DNA of 64,000 bases from Pseudoruegeria sp. HB172150 (GCF_013184805.1 NZ_JAATNG010000001.1:1984001-2048000); one strand, 5' to 3'; shown: positions 17,350-25,817, counted from the first letter of the stretch. Program-made: numbers and translations. The notes: a model not told the origin generated them from the letters alone.

Positions 17350-18461
17350 GGGGCCGGCCCGCCGTTTTCGCGCTCGCCACCCGGCGTGCTGCGGCGGAGT
17401 ATCTGGCAGGCGTCCTGCTGATCCTCTTCATCCTGCTGATGATCGCCTACACCATCGACCTGGCCGGAAATTTCCCCAAGCTGCGCACCGCCGCACAGCG
17501 TCAGGGCGTGTTCCTGCCTACGCTCCTCTTCCCGTATCTCGGCCAGCGCGGGGTCGACATCGTCACCCGCATGTTGCCGATGGCCACATTCTTCGGCGTG
17601 TTCCTGATCGAGATCTTCCGCCGGATGCGGCTGGAAAGCGTAATGCTCGCCGCCGCCGGCGCGACGCCCGCGCGCGGCTTCGCGGCCCTGCTCTGGGTGG
17701 CGCTTGTCCTCGGCAGTGTCCACTGGGCGCTGGAAACGCGCTGGCGGCCGGCGGCGATCTGGGCGCAGGTGGAGACCGGCTTTGGCAGCTACGCACAGCG
17801 ATTTCCACGTACATGGCGCGACAACACCTGGCTGGTCGCGGGCGATACGGCGATCCGTGCCGACATCCTGCGCGACAGCGACGCCCAGATGCGTAACGCG
17901 GTCATCTTCCACGGCATTCGCGATGATCAGCTTCAAGCAATCGATGGGGCCGCGCGCATCTTGCCGACCGCCACGCCGCTGGTCTGGCAGATGGAGGGCG
18001 TCACGCGATGGGAGCCCGGCAACGCCGGGACCGGCGCCGCACCATTGTCCGCGCCAGACGGCACCCTCGACCTCGCTCTCATCCCCGAGCAGCTGCAGTA
18101 CCACGACGTCCCCGGCTTCTACCTGCCCAATGGGCCGCTTCACGCCATTGCCGCTATGCCGGACCCGCCCGAGAACATCGCCGACATCGAAACCGCGATC
18201 TGGCGCCGCCGCGTCGCATGGTTCCTGCCCGGAGTGGTCGCATTGCTGGCGGCGGGCCTTGCCCATCTTGGCTTCGAAGGCCGACGCGTGCTGATCCCGC
18301 ACCAGATCGCGTTTGCCGCGGCTGGCTACGGCTATACCGCCGCCATCAAGACTTTCTGGAGCCTTGGCGAGCTTGGCACGCTGTCCGCGCCCGTCGCCCT
18401 GCTGACACCGCTGCTGGCCGGGCTGGCGGTCGCGGTTCTGCTGATCAGGCGGGCGACGTGA
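17346..18461 (+). CDS. LptF/LptG (YjgP/YjgQ) family permease, second of a pair
   Basis: A 371-residue partner to the preceding permease, with the same topology: N-terminal membrane segments, the IFRRMRLESVMLAAAGATP coupling-helix region (key residues RLESVMLAAAG at about 80-95) that would contact an ATPase, a periplasmic domain and a C-terminal hydrophobic bundle. The ATGA overlap couples its translation to the first permease, as expected for a heterodimeric channel. Its last 17 bases overlap the convergent nucleotidyltransferase gene. Confidence 0.85.
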   Translation: MRGRPAVFALATRRAAAEYLAGVLLILFILLMIAYTIDLAGNFPKLRTAAQRQGVFLPTLLFPYLGQRGVDIVTRMLPMATFFGVFLIEIFRRMRLESVMLAAAGATPARGFAALLWVALVLGSVHWALETRWRPAAIWAQVETGFGSYAQRFPRTWRDNTWLVAGDTAIRADILRDSDAQMRNAVIFHGIRDDQLQAIDGAARILPTATPLVWQMEGVTRWEPGNAGTGAAPLSAPDGTLDLALIPEQLQYHDVPGFYLPNGPLHAIAAMPDPPENIADIETAIWRRRVAWFLPGVVALLAAGLAHLGFEGRRVLIPHQIAFAAAGYGYTAAIKTFWSLGELGTLSAPVALLTPLLAGLAVAVLLIRRAT

Positions 18462-19194
18462 TCTCTTTCCGCGCCTCGACAATCCAAGGATAGACAACGC
18501 GTTCGGCCCGCTCCAGCATCGACAGGTTATCAACCTCGGCCCAAGGCAGATCGTCGATGCGGAATACCTCGACCGGCAGTTCGCGTCCGAGTTCGACGAT
18601 GCCCGCTTCGTAATGTTCGTCCGGCACACGGGCGAGCACTCTCGGGCCGACCTCCCGCAAAGCCTCGACCGCTTCGGCGCTCAGCCGGGTGATTCCGACC
18701 AGCTCGCCATAGGGTGGTTCCGGCCGCACAGACAGGTCCTTCGAAATCGCGGCAAGGTGCTTCCCCGGCCCGGTCCAGACATAAACCTCGTCCCCCGCCC
18801 GGGTCGGACCCGACGTCAGCAGCCGCGTCTCCCCGTCCAGCGCAGCCGCAAGCGCCTGCGGCGCATAGACAAGGTCCGATTCCAGCACGAGGCACGGGCC
18901 CGACAGGTCCTTCAGCCCTGTCAGCAGCGACAACAGGCTGCCCGTCACCGCATAGGCTGGGTTGTGCACCAGTTCCACATCTGCATCTGACCCGTGTGCC
19001 GACTGAAAATGATCCGCGAGATGGCCGGTGACGATCCGGATCTTCGGTACCCCGAAAGCCCTAAGGCTGGCCAGAGATTGCGAGATCAGGGTCTCTCCGC
19101 CCATCGGCAGCATGCCTTTGGGAACCATCTTTCCAAGCGGCCCCATCCGAATGCCCATGCCCGCCGCAACGATGACGGCCGTGATCCCGGTCAT
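18445..19194 (-). CDS. NTP-transferase, inositol-1-phosphate (or polyol/amino-alcohol phosphate) cytidylyltransferase-like
   Basis: A 249-residue cytoplasmic nucleotidyltransferase of the sugar-1-phosphate type. The signature AAGMGIRMGPLGKMVPK lies at residues 10-26 and the metal-binding Asp107 in LESDLVY. A second metal site is in WAEVDNLSMLERAE near the C-terminus, a layout shared by inositol-phosphate and phosphocholine cytidylyltransferases. With inositol-phosphate synthase and two CDP-alcohol transferases next to it, CTP plus inositol-1-phosphate giving CDP-inositol is the most likely reaction. It runs against its neighbours: convergent with the LptG-like gene (17-base overlap) and divergent from the next CDP-alcohol transferase. 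I chose the ATG at 19194 because the nucleotide motif begins a few residues later. Confidence 0.75.
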   Translation of the reverse strand: MTGITAVIVAAGMGIRMGPLGKMVPKGMLPMGGETLISQSLASLRAFGVPKIRIVTGHLADHFQSAHGSDADVELVHNPAYAVTGSLLSLLTGLKDLSGPCLVLESDLVYAPQALAAALDGETRLLTSGPTRAGDEVYVWTGPGKHLAAISKDLSVRPEPPYGELVGITRLSAEAVEALREVGPRVLARVPDEHYEAGIVELGRELPVEVFRIDDLPWAEVDNLSMLERAERVVYPWIVEARKEITSPA

Positions 19195-19291
19195 GCCTGC
19201 CCTTTCCTCGTCCCGGTCCGCGCGCGAACCGGGCGTGCCTTGACCCGAACGGTATGCTAGGGGGGGCACGGCATCAAGACGGCAGGCAGCG

Positions 19292-19984
19292 ATGAACGTG
19301 CAGGAAAATGAAAAGGTTGGCATCGGCCGGATCGCCGCCGACCTGCGCGGCAAGCGCATCGCCGACGAATTGCGCAGCGCGTGGTCGCTGACCCTGCTTT
19401 ACCGGGTACCCAGCCTGCCCTTCGTCTGGAGTTTCGCACGCCTCGGCATCGGGCCGATGCCCGTCACCGGGGTGGGCCTTTTCATCGCCCTTTCTCTGCC
19501 GTTCCTCGCCTGGGGCGTGCCGCTCTCCGCCGCCCCCTGGGCGGTGGTCGTCGCGGCCGTCCTGTTCCAGATCCTCGACTGCGCCGACGGCACCCTCGCC
19601 CGCGTGACCGGCCGCACGTCGCCCGCCGGGGCAGAGTTCGACCTGTTCGTCGACATGGTGCAATGGGCCTGCCTCTACATCGCCATCGGCCTCCTCGCTG
19701 ACCGCACCCTCGGCACCGGCTTTGGCTGGACCGCACTGGCCCTTGTCGCGGCCTGGACGCGCCTTTTCGCCCGCATGCTGCGAGAGCGGCTCGGCGGACT
19801 GGACGACGCAGACCCGGCGCCGCTGCGCCTCGCCGACCTGCCCATAGTCTTCGTCTCCGGCCTGTCCGGCCTGTTTCCGTTCCTGGCGCTCACGGGCGTG
19901 TGGCTAGGCGTGGCGGCAACCTTGCTCCTGCTCTACAGCCTGCTCGACATCGGCGACGCGTTGCTACCGCATCTCCGCCCGTGA
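19292..19984 (+). CDS. CDP-alcohol phosphatidyltransferase (first of two)
   Basis: A 230-residue membrane enzyme with a complete catalytic motif: Asp96-x2-Asp99-Gly100-x2-Ala103-Arg104-x8-Gly113-x3-Asp117-x3-Asp121. The family transfers a substituted phosphate from a CDP-linked alcohol to a hydroxyl acceptor. An amphipathic N-terminal extension of about 40 residues precedes the membrane core. Next to the cytidylyltransferase, it could take CDP-inositol as donor and a lipid hydroxyl as acceptor, as the archaeal di-inositol-phosphate synthases do with soluble inositol phosphate; CDP-lipid as donor is the alternative. The stop overlaps the start of the glycosyltransferase (GTGA). Confidence 0.85.
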   Translation: MNVQENEKVGIGRIAADLRGKRIADELRSAWSLTLLYRVPSLPFVWSFARLGIGPMPVTGVGLFIALSLPFLAWGVPLSAAPWAVVVAAVLFQILDCADGTLARVTGRTSPAGAEFDLFVDMVQWACLYIAIGLLADRTLGTGFGWTALALVAAWTRLFARMLRERLGGLDDADPAPLRLADLPIVFVSGLSGLFPFLALTGVWLGVAATLLLLYSLLDIGDALLPHLRP

Positions 19985-21114
19985 AAATCGTCCAGCTCTG
20001 CCCTTACGCGATGGATCGCCCGGGCGGCGTGCAGCGGCACGTCCGTGACCTCTCCGCATGGCTGGAGAGCGAGGGGCACAGAACCCGCATCATCGCCCCG
20101 CCCTCCCCGGGCGGCCAGACCGGCGCCGACGGCAAAATCACCAGCATCGGCCACGCCCGGAAGCTGGCCCTTCATGGCACCGAATTCGAGGTCAGCTGGG
20201 CCAGCCGCGCCGCCCTGCGCGCCCTTGCCCGCGAACTGAAGCTCTGGGGCGCGGAGCTTGTGCACATGCACACGCCGTGGACACCGTTTCTTACGGCCCA
20301 GATGTTCCGCGCCCTCGCCCTGCCCGCAGTTACCACGGTCCACGCCACGCTTCCCGAATCCGGCCTGAATTCAATCGCCGACCGCTTCATCCGACGGAGC
20401 GCGCGGCGCCTCCTGCCGCAATCGCGCGCCGTCGTGATCCCGTCCGGGGCGCCGCTGCCGATGCTGCGCCGCCTGCTGCCCGGCCTCGAACCGCAGATCC
20501 TGCCGCCTGCCATCGACCTGTCTCCCTGGGTCACGGCGGGCCGGTCGCCGGTGCGGCGCAAGGGGCTTTCGCTGGTTTTCCTCGGCCGGCTGGAGCCGCG
20601 CAAGGGCGTCGACGTGCTGCTCGACGCCTGGCCGCGCATTGCCGCGGCGCTGCCCGACGCGCATCTCACCATCGCTGGCGACGGACCACTGCGCCCGCAG
20701 GTCGACGCCGCCCGTTCCGACAGACTGCACCTTGTGCGCCGCCCGGACGACGCCGCAGCACAGGTGCTGCTGGCCGCCGCCGATTTCTGCCTCGCCCCGG
20801 CGCCATATGGCGAAAGCTTCGGTCTTGTGCTCACAGAGGCGATGGCCGCCGGCAGCCTGCCCGTCGCCGCCGCCAATCCCGGCTTCGCCTCCGTCCTCAC
20901 CGGCCCCGGCGCGGAACTGCTGGTTCCGCCCGGAGACGCCGGTGCCCTGGCGCGGAAGATCATCACCCTAGCCGCAGCCCCGGAGACCTGTGACAGCCTC
21001 CACCGCTGGTCCCGGCACGAGGCCGCCCGACTCGACATAGCGCATCAGGGCCCGCGGTTTCTCCGGCTCTACGAATCCGTTCTCGCGGACCATCCGCCCG
21101 CTTCTTCCTGCTGA
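19981..21114 (+). CDS. GT4 glycosyltransferase, PimA-like (phosphatidylinositol mannosyltransferase type)
   Basis: A 377-residue GT-B fold enzyme of family GT4. The N-terminus (CPYAMDRPGGVQRHVRDL) matches the PimA signature CPYS-D-PGGVQ-HV of mycobacterial phosphatidylinositol mannosyltransferase unusually well. The C-terminal half has the nucleotide-sugar motif around FLGRLEPRKGVDVLL and the donor-binding block PYGESFGLVLTEAMAAG. I chose the GTG at 19981, which overlaps the preceding stop, because the PimA-like motif begins at once; the longer frame upstream lies inside the previous gene. It would add a sugar, perhaps mannose, to the inositol or other head group of the lipid. The sugar donor is not known. 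Confidence 0.82.
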   Translation: MKIVQLCPYAMDRPGGVQRHVRDLSAWLESEGHRTRIIAPPSPGGQTGADGKITSIGHARKLALHGTEFEVSWASRAALRALARELKLWGAELVHMHTPWTPFLTAQMFRALALPAVTTVHATLPESGLNSIADRFIRRSARRLLPQSRAVVIPSGAPLPMLRRLLPGLEPQILPPAIDLSPWVTAGRSPVRRKGLSLVFLGRLEPRKGVDVLLDAWPRIAAALPDAHLTIAGDGPLRPQVDAARSDRLHLVRRPDDAAAQVLLAAADFCLAPAPYGESFGLVLTEAMAAGSLPVAAANPGFASVLTGPGAELLVPPGDAGALARKIITLAAAPETCDSLHRWSRHEAARLDIAHQGPRFLRLYESVLADHPPASSC

Positions 21115-21135
21115 AAATATCCCCGCCGGAGGCTC
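21101..21135 (+). repeat. 35-bp dispersed repeat, copy 1
   Basis: This stretch begins in the last codons of the glycosyltransferase gene and runs past its stop. It matches the reverse complement of 44845-44879 at 31 of 35 positions, including the identical 3' half CCCGCCGGAGGCTC. It looks like a small intergenic repeat placed at gene ends. Confidence 0.65.
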
Positions 21136-21271
21136 CCGCACGCGCCGCCTGCACCAGAGCCGGGCAAAAGCGCAGACGTCGAAAACAGCCACCCGCGAAG
21201 GCCATGCGATGTTGCCAATCCCCGGCCCGCGTGGCACGGCTGACCCGACCGCCACAGGGCAAGGGACACGC

Positions 21272-22828
21272 GTGAGCACGGCCGATCTGATCCTCGCCGC
21301 CGATTTCGGCACATCGGGCGTCAAGATCGGGGCTGTCGGGCCCGACCTCGTGCCGGTGGCCACAACGGTCGAGCCCTATCCGCTGCACCTGCCCGCGCCG
21401 TCTCATGCCGAGCAGATCCCCGAAGACTGGTGGAACGCGCTCGCGCGCGGCATCGCGCGGCTGAAGGCAGAGATCCCCGATCTCGCCGCGCGTTGCGGTG
21501 CGGTGGTCTTCACGGCACAGCTCTGCGCGGTGATCTGTGCCAAATCCGACGGTACGGTGCTGCGCCCGGCGATGGTCTGGCTCGACAAGCGCGCGGCGCC
21601 GCTGATCCGCAAGCGCATGGGCGGGCTTGTGACACTGGCGGGGTACAACCTGCCCTTCCTTCTGCGCTCGATCCGGATCGCCAATGGCGCGCCGTCGCAT
21701 AATGGCATGGACCCGCCGGGCAAGATGCTCTGGCTTATGCAGCATGAGCCGGACGTTTTTTCCGGCGCCGACCATATCCTCGACGTGAAGGACTGGCTGC
21801 TTCTGCGCGCGACCGGGACGGTCACCACCACTGCAGACAGCGCCAACCTGACCTGGCTGATGGACACACGGCGGGGGCGCGAAGGCTGGTCGCCGAAACT
21901 GGCGCATCACCTTGGCCTGACGCTCGACAAGCTGCCGAAGATCGTCGACGGCACCGAGGTTGTCGGCGGGCTGACCCGGGAGGCCGCTGAGGGCCTGGGA
22001 CTGCGCGCCGACATTCCCGTCGTCGCAGGCGGCGGCGACGTGACGGCGACCGCCATCGGCTCCGGCGCGGTGGCGGATGGCGCGCTGCATCTGTGCCTCT
22101 CGACCTCCTCCTGGGTGTCGGGCTTCTACGACCGCCGGGTGCTGAACATCTTCGCTTCCTATGCCACGGTCACGTCGGCTATCGGGCATCGGCCGCTGCT
22201 GATCGCGACGCAGGAATCCGCGGGCTCGGCCCTCGCCTGGCTCGCGCGGATGCAGGGTGCGGGCACGGACGATGCGGCTCTGTCCGCCTATTACGACAGG
22301 ATCGGCAACTACGCCGCGGACGATCCGTTCTTCCTGCCCTGGCTCGCAGGGGAACGCTCGCCGATGGACGAGGAACGCCTGCGCGGCGCCTTCTACGGGC
22401 TGAACCTGCGGCACGGGCCAGAGGCACTGAAGCGCGCGGCGCTGGAGGGCGTGGCCTGCAACATCCGCTGGGCCTACGATCTGGTGGCAAAGGAGCGCGG
22501 CACGCGCACCGACGGGCCGATCCCCGCGGTCGGCGGTGCGGCGGCTAACCCGCAACTGGCGCAGGCATTGGCCGACGTGCTGAACCGGCCCATCTCTGTC
22601 GGCGAAACCGCCCTTGCCGGGATGCGCGGCGCGGCGGCCATCGCGGCGCCAACACTGGGCTGGGCCGGGGACGTGTGGCAGGCTGCGGGCAGGTTGCGTG
22701 ACGGGCCGGCGCGGAACTTCGTGCCGGATCCGGGGCGCGTGGCGATGCTGCAGGACCGCTATGCCGAGTTAGCATTGCTGCGCAAGTCGCTGGCAAAGCT
22801 CTACAAACGCCGTAAGGGCAAGGCATGA
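21272..22828 (+). CDS. FGGY-family carbohydrate (polyol/ketose) kinase, xylulokinase-like
   Basis: A 518-residue ASKHA-fold kinase. The N-terminal phosphate motif AADFGTSGVKIG begins at about residue 9; the FGGY C-terminal signature is recognisable around PFFLPWLAGERSP and the adenosine region AVGGAAANPQLAQ. Such enzymes phosphorylate xylulose, ribulose, glycerol or other polyols. GTG at 21272, five bases after AAGGGA, fits better than the longer frame. Xylulokinase is the default label, but no xylose genes are nearby. Its stop overlaps the second CDP-alcohol transferase (ATGA), so a role in phosphorylating a head-group polyol or inositol is plausible but untested. Confidence 0.75.
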   Translation: MSTADLILAADFGTSGVKIGAVGPDLVPVATTVEPYPLHLPAPSHAEQIPEDWWNALARGIARLKAEIPDLAARCGAVVFTAQLCAVICAKSDGTVLRPAMVWLDKRAAPLIRKRMGGLVTLAGYNLPFLLRSIRIANGAPSHNGMDPPGKMLWLMQHEPDVFSGADHILDVKDWLLLRATGTVTTTADSANLTWLMDTRRGREGWSPKLAHHLGLTLDKLPKIVDGTEVVGGLTREAAEGLGLRADIPVVAGGGDVTATAIGSGAVADGALHLCLSTSSWVSGFYDRRVLNIFASYATVTSAIGHRPLLIATQESAGSALAWLARMQGAGTDDAALSAYYDRIGNYAADDPFFLPWLAGERSPMDEERLRGAFYGLNLRHGPEALKRAALEGVACNIRWAYDLVAKERGTRTDGPIPAVGGAAANPQLAQALADVLNRPISVGETALAGMRGAAAIAAPTLGWAGDVWQAAGRLRDGPARNFVPDPGRVAMLQDRYAELALLRKSLAKLYKRRKGKA

Positions 22829-23436
22829 TCGACGGTCTGATGAAGGACGTGATCGACCCGCTCTGGGAAGCAATGGCGCGTCCGCTGGCCCGTGCCGGGC
22901 TTACACCGAACCAGGTCACCGCGCTGGGGCTGGCGCTGATCATCCTCGCCTCGCTGGCCTATCTCTGGCACCGCTCGCCCTGGATCTACGGCCTGACGCT
23001 GGCATTTGCCTTCGTCTTCGATGCGCTGGATGGCGCCGTGGCCCGGCAGACCGGGCTTTCCAGCAAGGTTGGCGGTTACTTCGACGCAATGGTCGACCGG
23101 TATCAGGAACTGATCGTCCTGCTCGCCATCGGCTGGGTCACAGGCCACTGGGCACTGGCGCTGCTGGCGTTTTCCGGTGCTATGCTGACCAGTTACGCCA
23201 AGGCCCGCACCGCCATCGAGACGCCGGTCAGCAACACCGACTGGCCGGACCTGTTCGAGCGGATGGAGCGGATCATCTACCTCTGCTTTCTGCTTCTGCT
23301 CGCCGGGCTACTGCCGTGGAACTGGGTTCTTCCCGCCGGGCTGACCGTTTACGCGATCCTCTGCCACGTCACAGCGCTGCAACGCATCCGGCGTGCTTTT
23401 CTGCTTCTGAAAGAGGCGGATAGAAACGAAAGCTAA
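22825..23436 (+). CDS. CDP-alcohol phosphatidyltransferase (second of two)
   Basis: A 203-residue polytopic membrane enzyme with the intact family motif: Asp66-x2-Asp69-Gly70-x2-Ala73-Arg74-x8-Gly83-x3-Asp87-x3-Asp91. The first 30 residues (NPLARAGLTPNQVT-like, here LARAGLTPNQVT) are the typical lead-in of phosphatidylinositol-phosphate and phosphatidylglycerol-phosphate synthases. It is coupled to the FGGY kinase by an ATGA overlap, and its last 4 bases overlap the convergent regulator gene. It is sequence-distinct from the other copy at 19292-19984, so the two probably use different donors or acceptors, for example inositol phosphate with CDP-lipid against CDP-inositol with a lipid hydroxyl. 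Confidence 0.88.
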   Translation: MIDGLMKDVIDPLWEAMARPLARAGLTPNQVTALGLALIILASLAYLWHRSPWIYGLTLAFAFVFDALDGAVARQTGLSSKVGGYFDAMVDRYQELIVLLAIGWVTGHWALALLAFSGAMLTSYAKARTAIETPVSNTDWPDLFERMERIIYLCFLLLLAGLLPWNWVLPAGLTVYAILCHVTALQRIRRAFLLLKEADRNES

Positions 23437-25664
23437 GCTACTGCCAGCCGCTGCCGCAGCGCCTGCGCGGTGCGGATATCGGCGGAAAAGGACGCGCCCC
23501 GATCCACCGCTTCCAGCCCCCGGTCCAGCCTCAGCGCCGCGTCGCGAGCGCGGCCTGTCTGCCGCAGATAAGCCGCGAACCCGACCGAGGCCCGCAGCTC
23601 GTGCAGCCCCGATCCGGTTCGCCGCGCCGCCTCCACCGCCGACAGGAACGCCGCCTCCGCCTGCCCCGCCCGCGTATCGCGGTTGCGGATCAACAATTGC
23701 GCCTGCAGCCGCAGCAATTCCGGCTCATAGTGCAGCACACCGGTCGCCGACGCAGCCGCCAGCCCCTCGTCCACCTGCAGCAGCGCGTCATCGCCACCTG
23801 CGCTTAGCGCCGCATCGGCCAGCCATGCGTGGATCATGGGCACAGCTAGTGTACCGCCGCCACGGCGATAGTCGCCGAGCGCCCCTGCCAACTGCCGCGC
23901 CGCGTCCGGCTCGCCCAGCCTGTCCCGGGCGCGGGCGACGATCGCGCGCGCCAATGCCTGCCGCAGAGGCTGACCCTGCGCCTGTCCCGCCGCCGTCTGT
24001 GCCAGCGCCAGGCTGACCCGCGCCGCGCCTAGCTCGCCCTGCACCAGCGCGGCGAAAAGCCGGCACCACAGGGCGGTGTCCGCGCAGCCCAGCCCCTGCG
24101 CCTCGCTCAGCACGCGGCGCACCGTCTCGCCCGATGCGGCGGTGCGGCCGCGCAGCACCCGCGTCCAGGCCAGCAGGCTGCGCGCAACCATGCCAGGGTC
24201 CAGCCCCGGCGGTCCGTCCGGCAGGTACAGGTCCTCGACCGGCAACAGCGCCTCTTCCGCCGCCGCCAGCCGCCCGCGAAAGAACCGCGAGGCACCGACC
24301 ATAACGTCACCGATGGCCCGGTCACGTCCGCCGCAGGAACGCACCTGCTCTCCCAGGGCCAGGACCAGCGCCAGATCGCCCCGCGTCAGGGCCGCGCGCC
24401 AGCTTTGCCAGAGGACGGGCAACTGCGGCGGTCTCGTTACTATCGCCGGCCTCTCCTCAGCCGTTCGCAGGATGTAAAGCCCGGCGCGTTCCTCCGCCGC
24501 CGTCAGATACCAGTCCACCGGGCTCAGACCGCCGAATGATGCATCGGCCAGCGCCTCGCCCGTCTGTGCCAGCGCAACCGTCCGTGCGGCGGAGAGCAGT
24601 GGCAACCCCATCGCCCCGTCGCCGCTGCGCACCACAAGCCCGCGTGCCACCGCCGCGGCGGGCAATACACTGATCGGCCGTGCCCCTTGCACCGCCACCG
24701 GCTCAGCCGTGAGGATCAGCGCGACAAGCCCGGCCCGTTCCGCCTGTTCCTCGGCCTCGCCTCCGTCGAACACGGCGACCACCCGGTCGCCCGGCCCAGG
24801 CAAAACCGTACCATCGTATCCCTCGACCGTGCGCCGCGCGAAATCTGCAAACGCGGCTTGCGCGTGCAGCACGACACCGGGATCAATCCCTGGATCGAAC
24901 GCCGAAAGCTCCGGAAGGCAAGCGATGAGCACCGCCGCCTCATGCGGATCGCCGGGGATGCCGGTCGCATCGGGAAGACAGACTTCGACCGGTTCGAGCG
25001 CGGCGATATTCTCGAACGCGGTCTCACGTGGTATCGCACATTTCGGCGTAGCCTTTCGCGCCCGGGTCCAGACGCGATGCGCCTGTTCCGATCCCGGATC
25101 CACGGCAAGCAAGGCTGCGACCGCCCCCATGGCGGCCCGGGTGTTTCCCGTAGTCTGCTCGCTTTCCAATAGCTGTTTCAGCGCCCCGACCGCAATCGCC
25201 TGCAGGCGATTGCATTCGGATGATTGCCAGGCGCTGAACGACTGTGAAGGCAAGGTCAGGCCCTGCAAGAACGGCCCCCGGTAGATCTGCGCGACCTTGC
25301 TCAGGTCGTGGTCCTCTCCGGAAGCGACACAGACCTCCAGCGCGCGGCAGTCGGCAATTGCCGGGTCGGCGACAAAGGTAACCACTGTGTTGCTGGCGCG
25401 GATCGCATCCAGCCCGGCTTCCCGAAGCGCCTTGCGCAGAACGGCCAGCTCCTGCCGCAGGCTTGCGCGGGCCTGTCCCGGCGAGCGTTTCGGCCAGAAC
25501 ATTTCTGCCAGTTCCTGTCGCGGAACGGGCCGGCCCGCCGATTGCACCAAGTAGGCCAGCAGCCCCCAGCATCGCCGCGACGTCATCCGCACGGGGCAGC
25601 CGGTTTCGCCGGACAGTTCGAGATCTCCCAGCAACCGGATCTGCATGCGGTTCCGCTCTGACAT
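23433..25664 (-). CDS. SARP/BTAD-type transcriptional activator with long C-terminal sensor/TPR region
   Basis: A 743-residue regulator. Residues 5-100 form a winged-helix OmpR-like DNA-binding domain (IRLLGDLELSGETG, then WGLLAYLVQSAGRPVPRQELAEMFWP), followed by a bacterial transcriptional activation domain at about 100-200. A central region (about 230-430) may be a ligand or cyclase-like domain, and an alanine-rich, helical TPR-like C-terminus follows. This SARP architecture is best known from Streptomyces antibiotic clusters but occurs scattered in alphaproteobacteria. It converges on the last lipid-locus gene (4-base overlap). Regulation of that locus is possible but not shown by any site I can see. 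Confidence 0.78.
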   Translation of the reverse strand: MSERNRMQIRLLGDLELSGETGCPVRMTSRRCWGLLAYLVQSAGRPVPRQELAEMFWPKRSPGQARASLRQELAVLRKALREAGLDAIRASNTVVTFVADPAIADCRALEVCVASGEDHDLSKVAQIYRGPFLQGLTLPSQSFSAWQSSECNRLQAIAVGALKQLLESEQTTGNTRAAMGAVAALLAVDPGSEQAHRVWTRARKATPKCAIPRETAFENIAALEPVEVCLPDATGIPGDPHEAAVLIACLPELSAFDPGIDPGVVLHAQAAFADFARRTVEGYDGTVLPGPGDRVVAVFDGGEAEEQAERAGLVALILTAEPVAVQGARPISVLPAAAVARGLVVRSGDGAMGLPLLSAARTVALAQTGEALADASFGGLSPVDWYLTAAEERAGLYILRTAEERPAIVTRPPQLPVLWQSWRAALTRGDLALVLALGEQVRSCGGRDRAIGDVMVGASRFFRGRLAAAEEALLPVEDLYLPDGPPGLDPGMVARSLLAWTRVLRGRTAASGETVRRVLSEAQGLGCADTALWCRLFAALVQGELGAARVSLALAQTAAGQAQGQPLRQALARAIVARARDRLGEPDAARQLAGALGDYRRGGGTLAVPMIHAWLADAALSAGGDDALLQVDEGLAAASATGVLHYEPELLRLQAQLLIRNRDTRAGQAEAAFLSAVEAARRTGSGLHELRASVGFAAYLRQTGRARDAALRLDRGLEAVDRGASFSADIRTAQALRQRLAVA

Positions 25665-25817
25665 GGCGCCAACTCCCCCGAAACGTTCGGGTAACCGGGG
25701 CGCTTACGCCATTTGGCCAGCGCCCTGCTGGCACGGCAGCAATCCGTGCACCGACCCTTTGGTTGTGCGGAGTTCTATGTAAACATTCGGTTAATGCCGG
25801 TGTCCGACGTCAGCAGG

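Noticed and set aside
20963-22555. 530-codon open frame antisense to the FGGY kinase
   Set aside because: Low-complexity Arg/His/Gly/Ala composition typical of antisense shadows, with no domain or ribosome-binding site.
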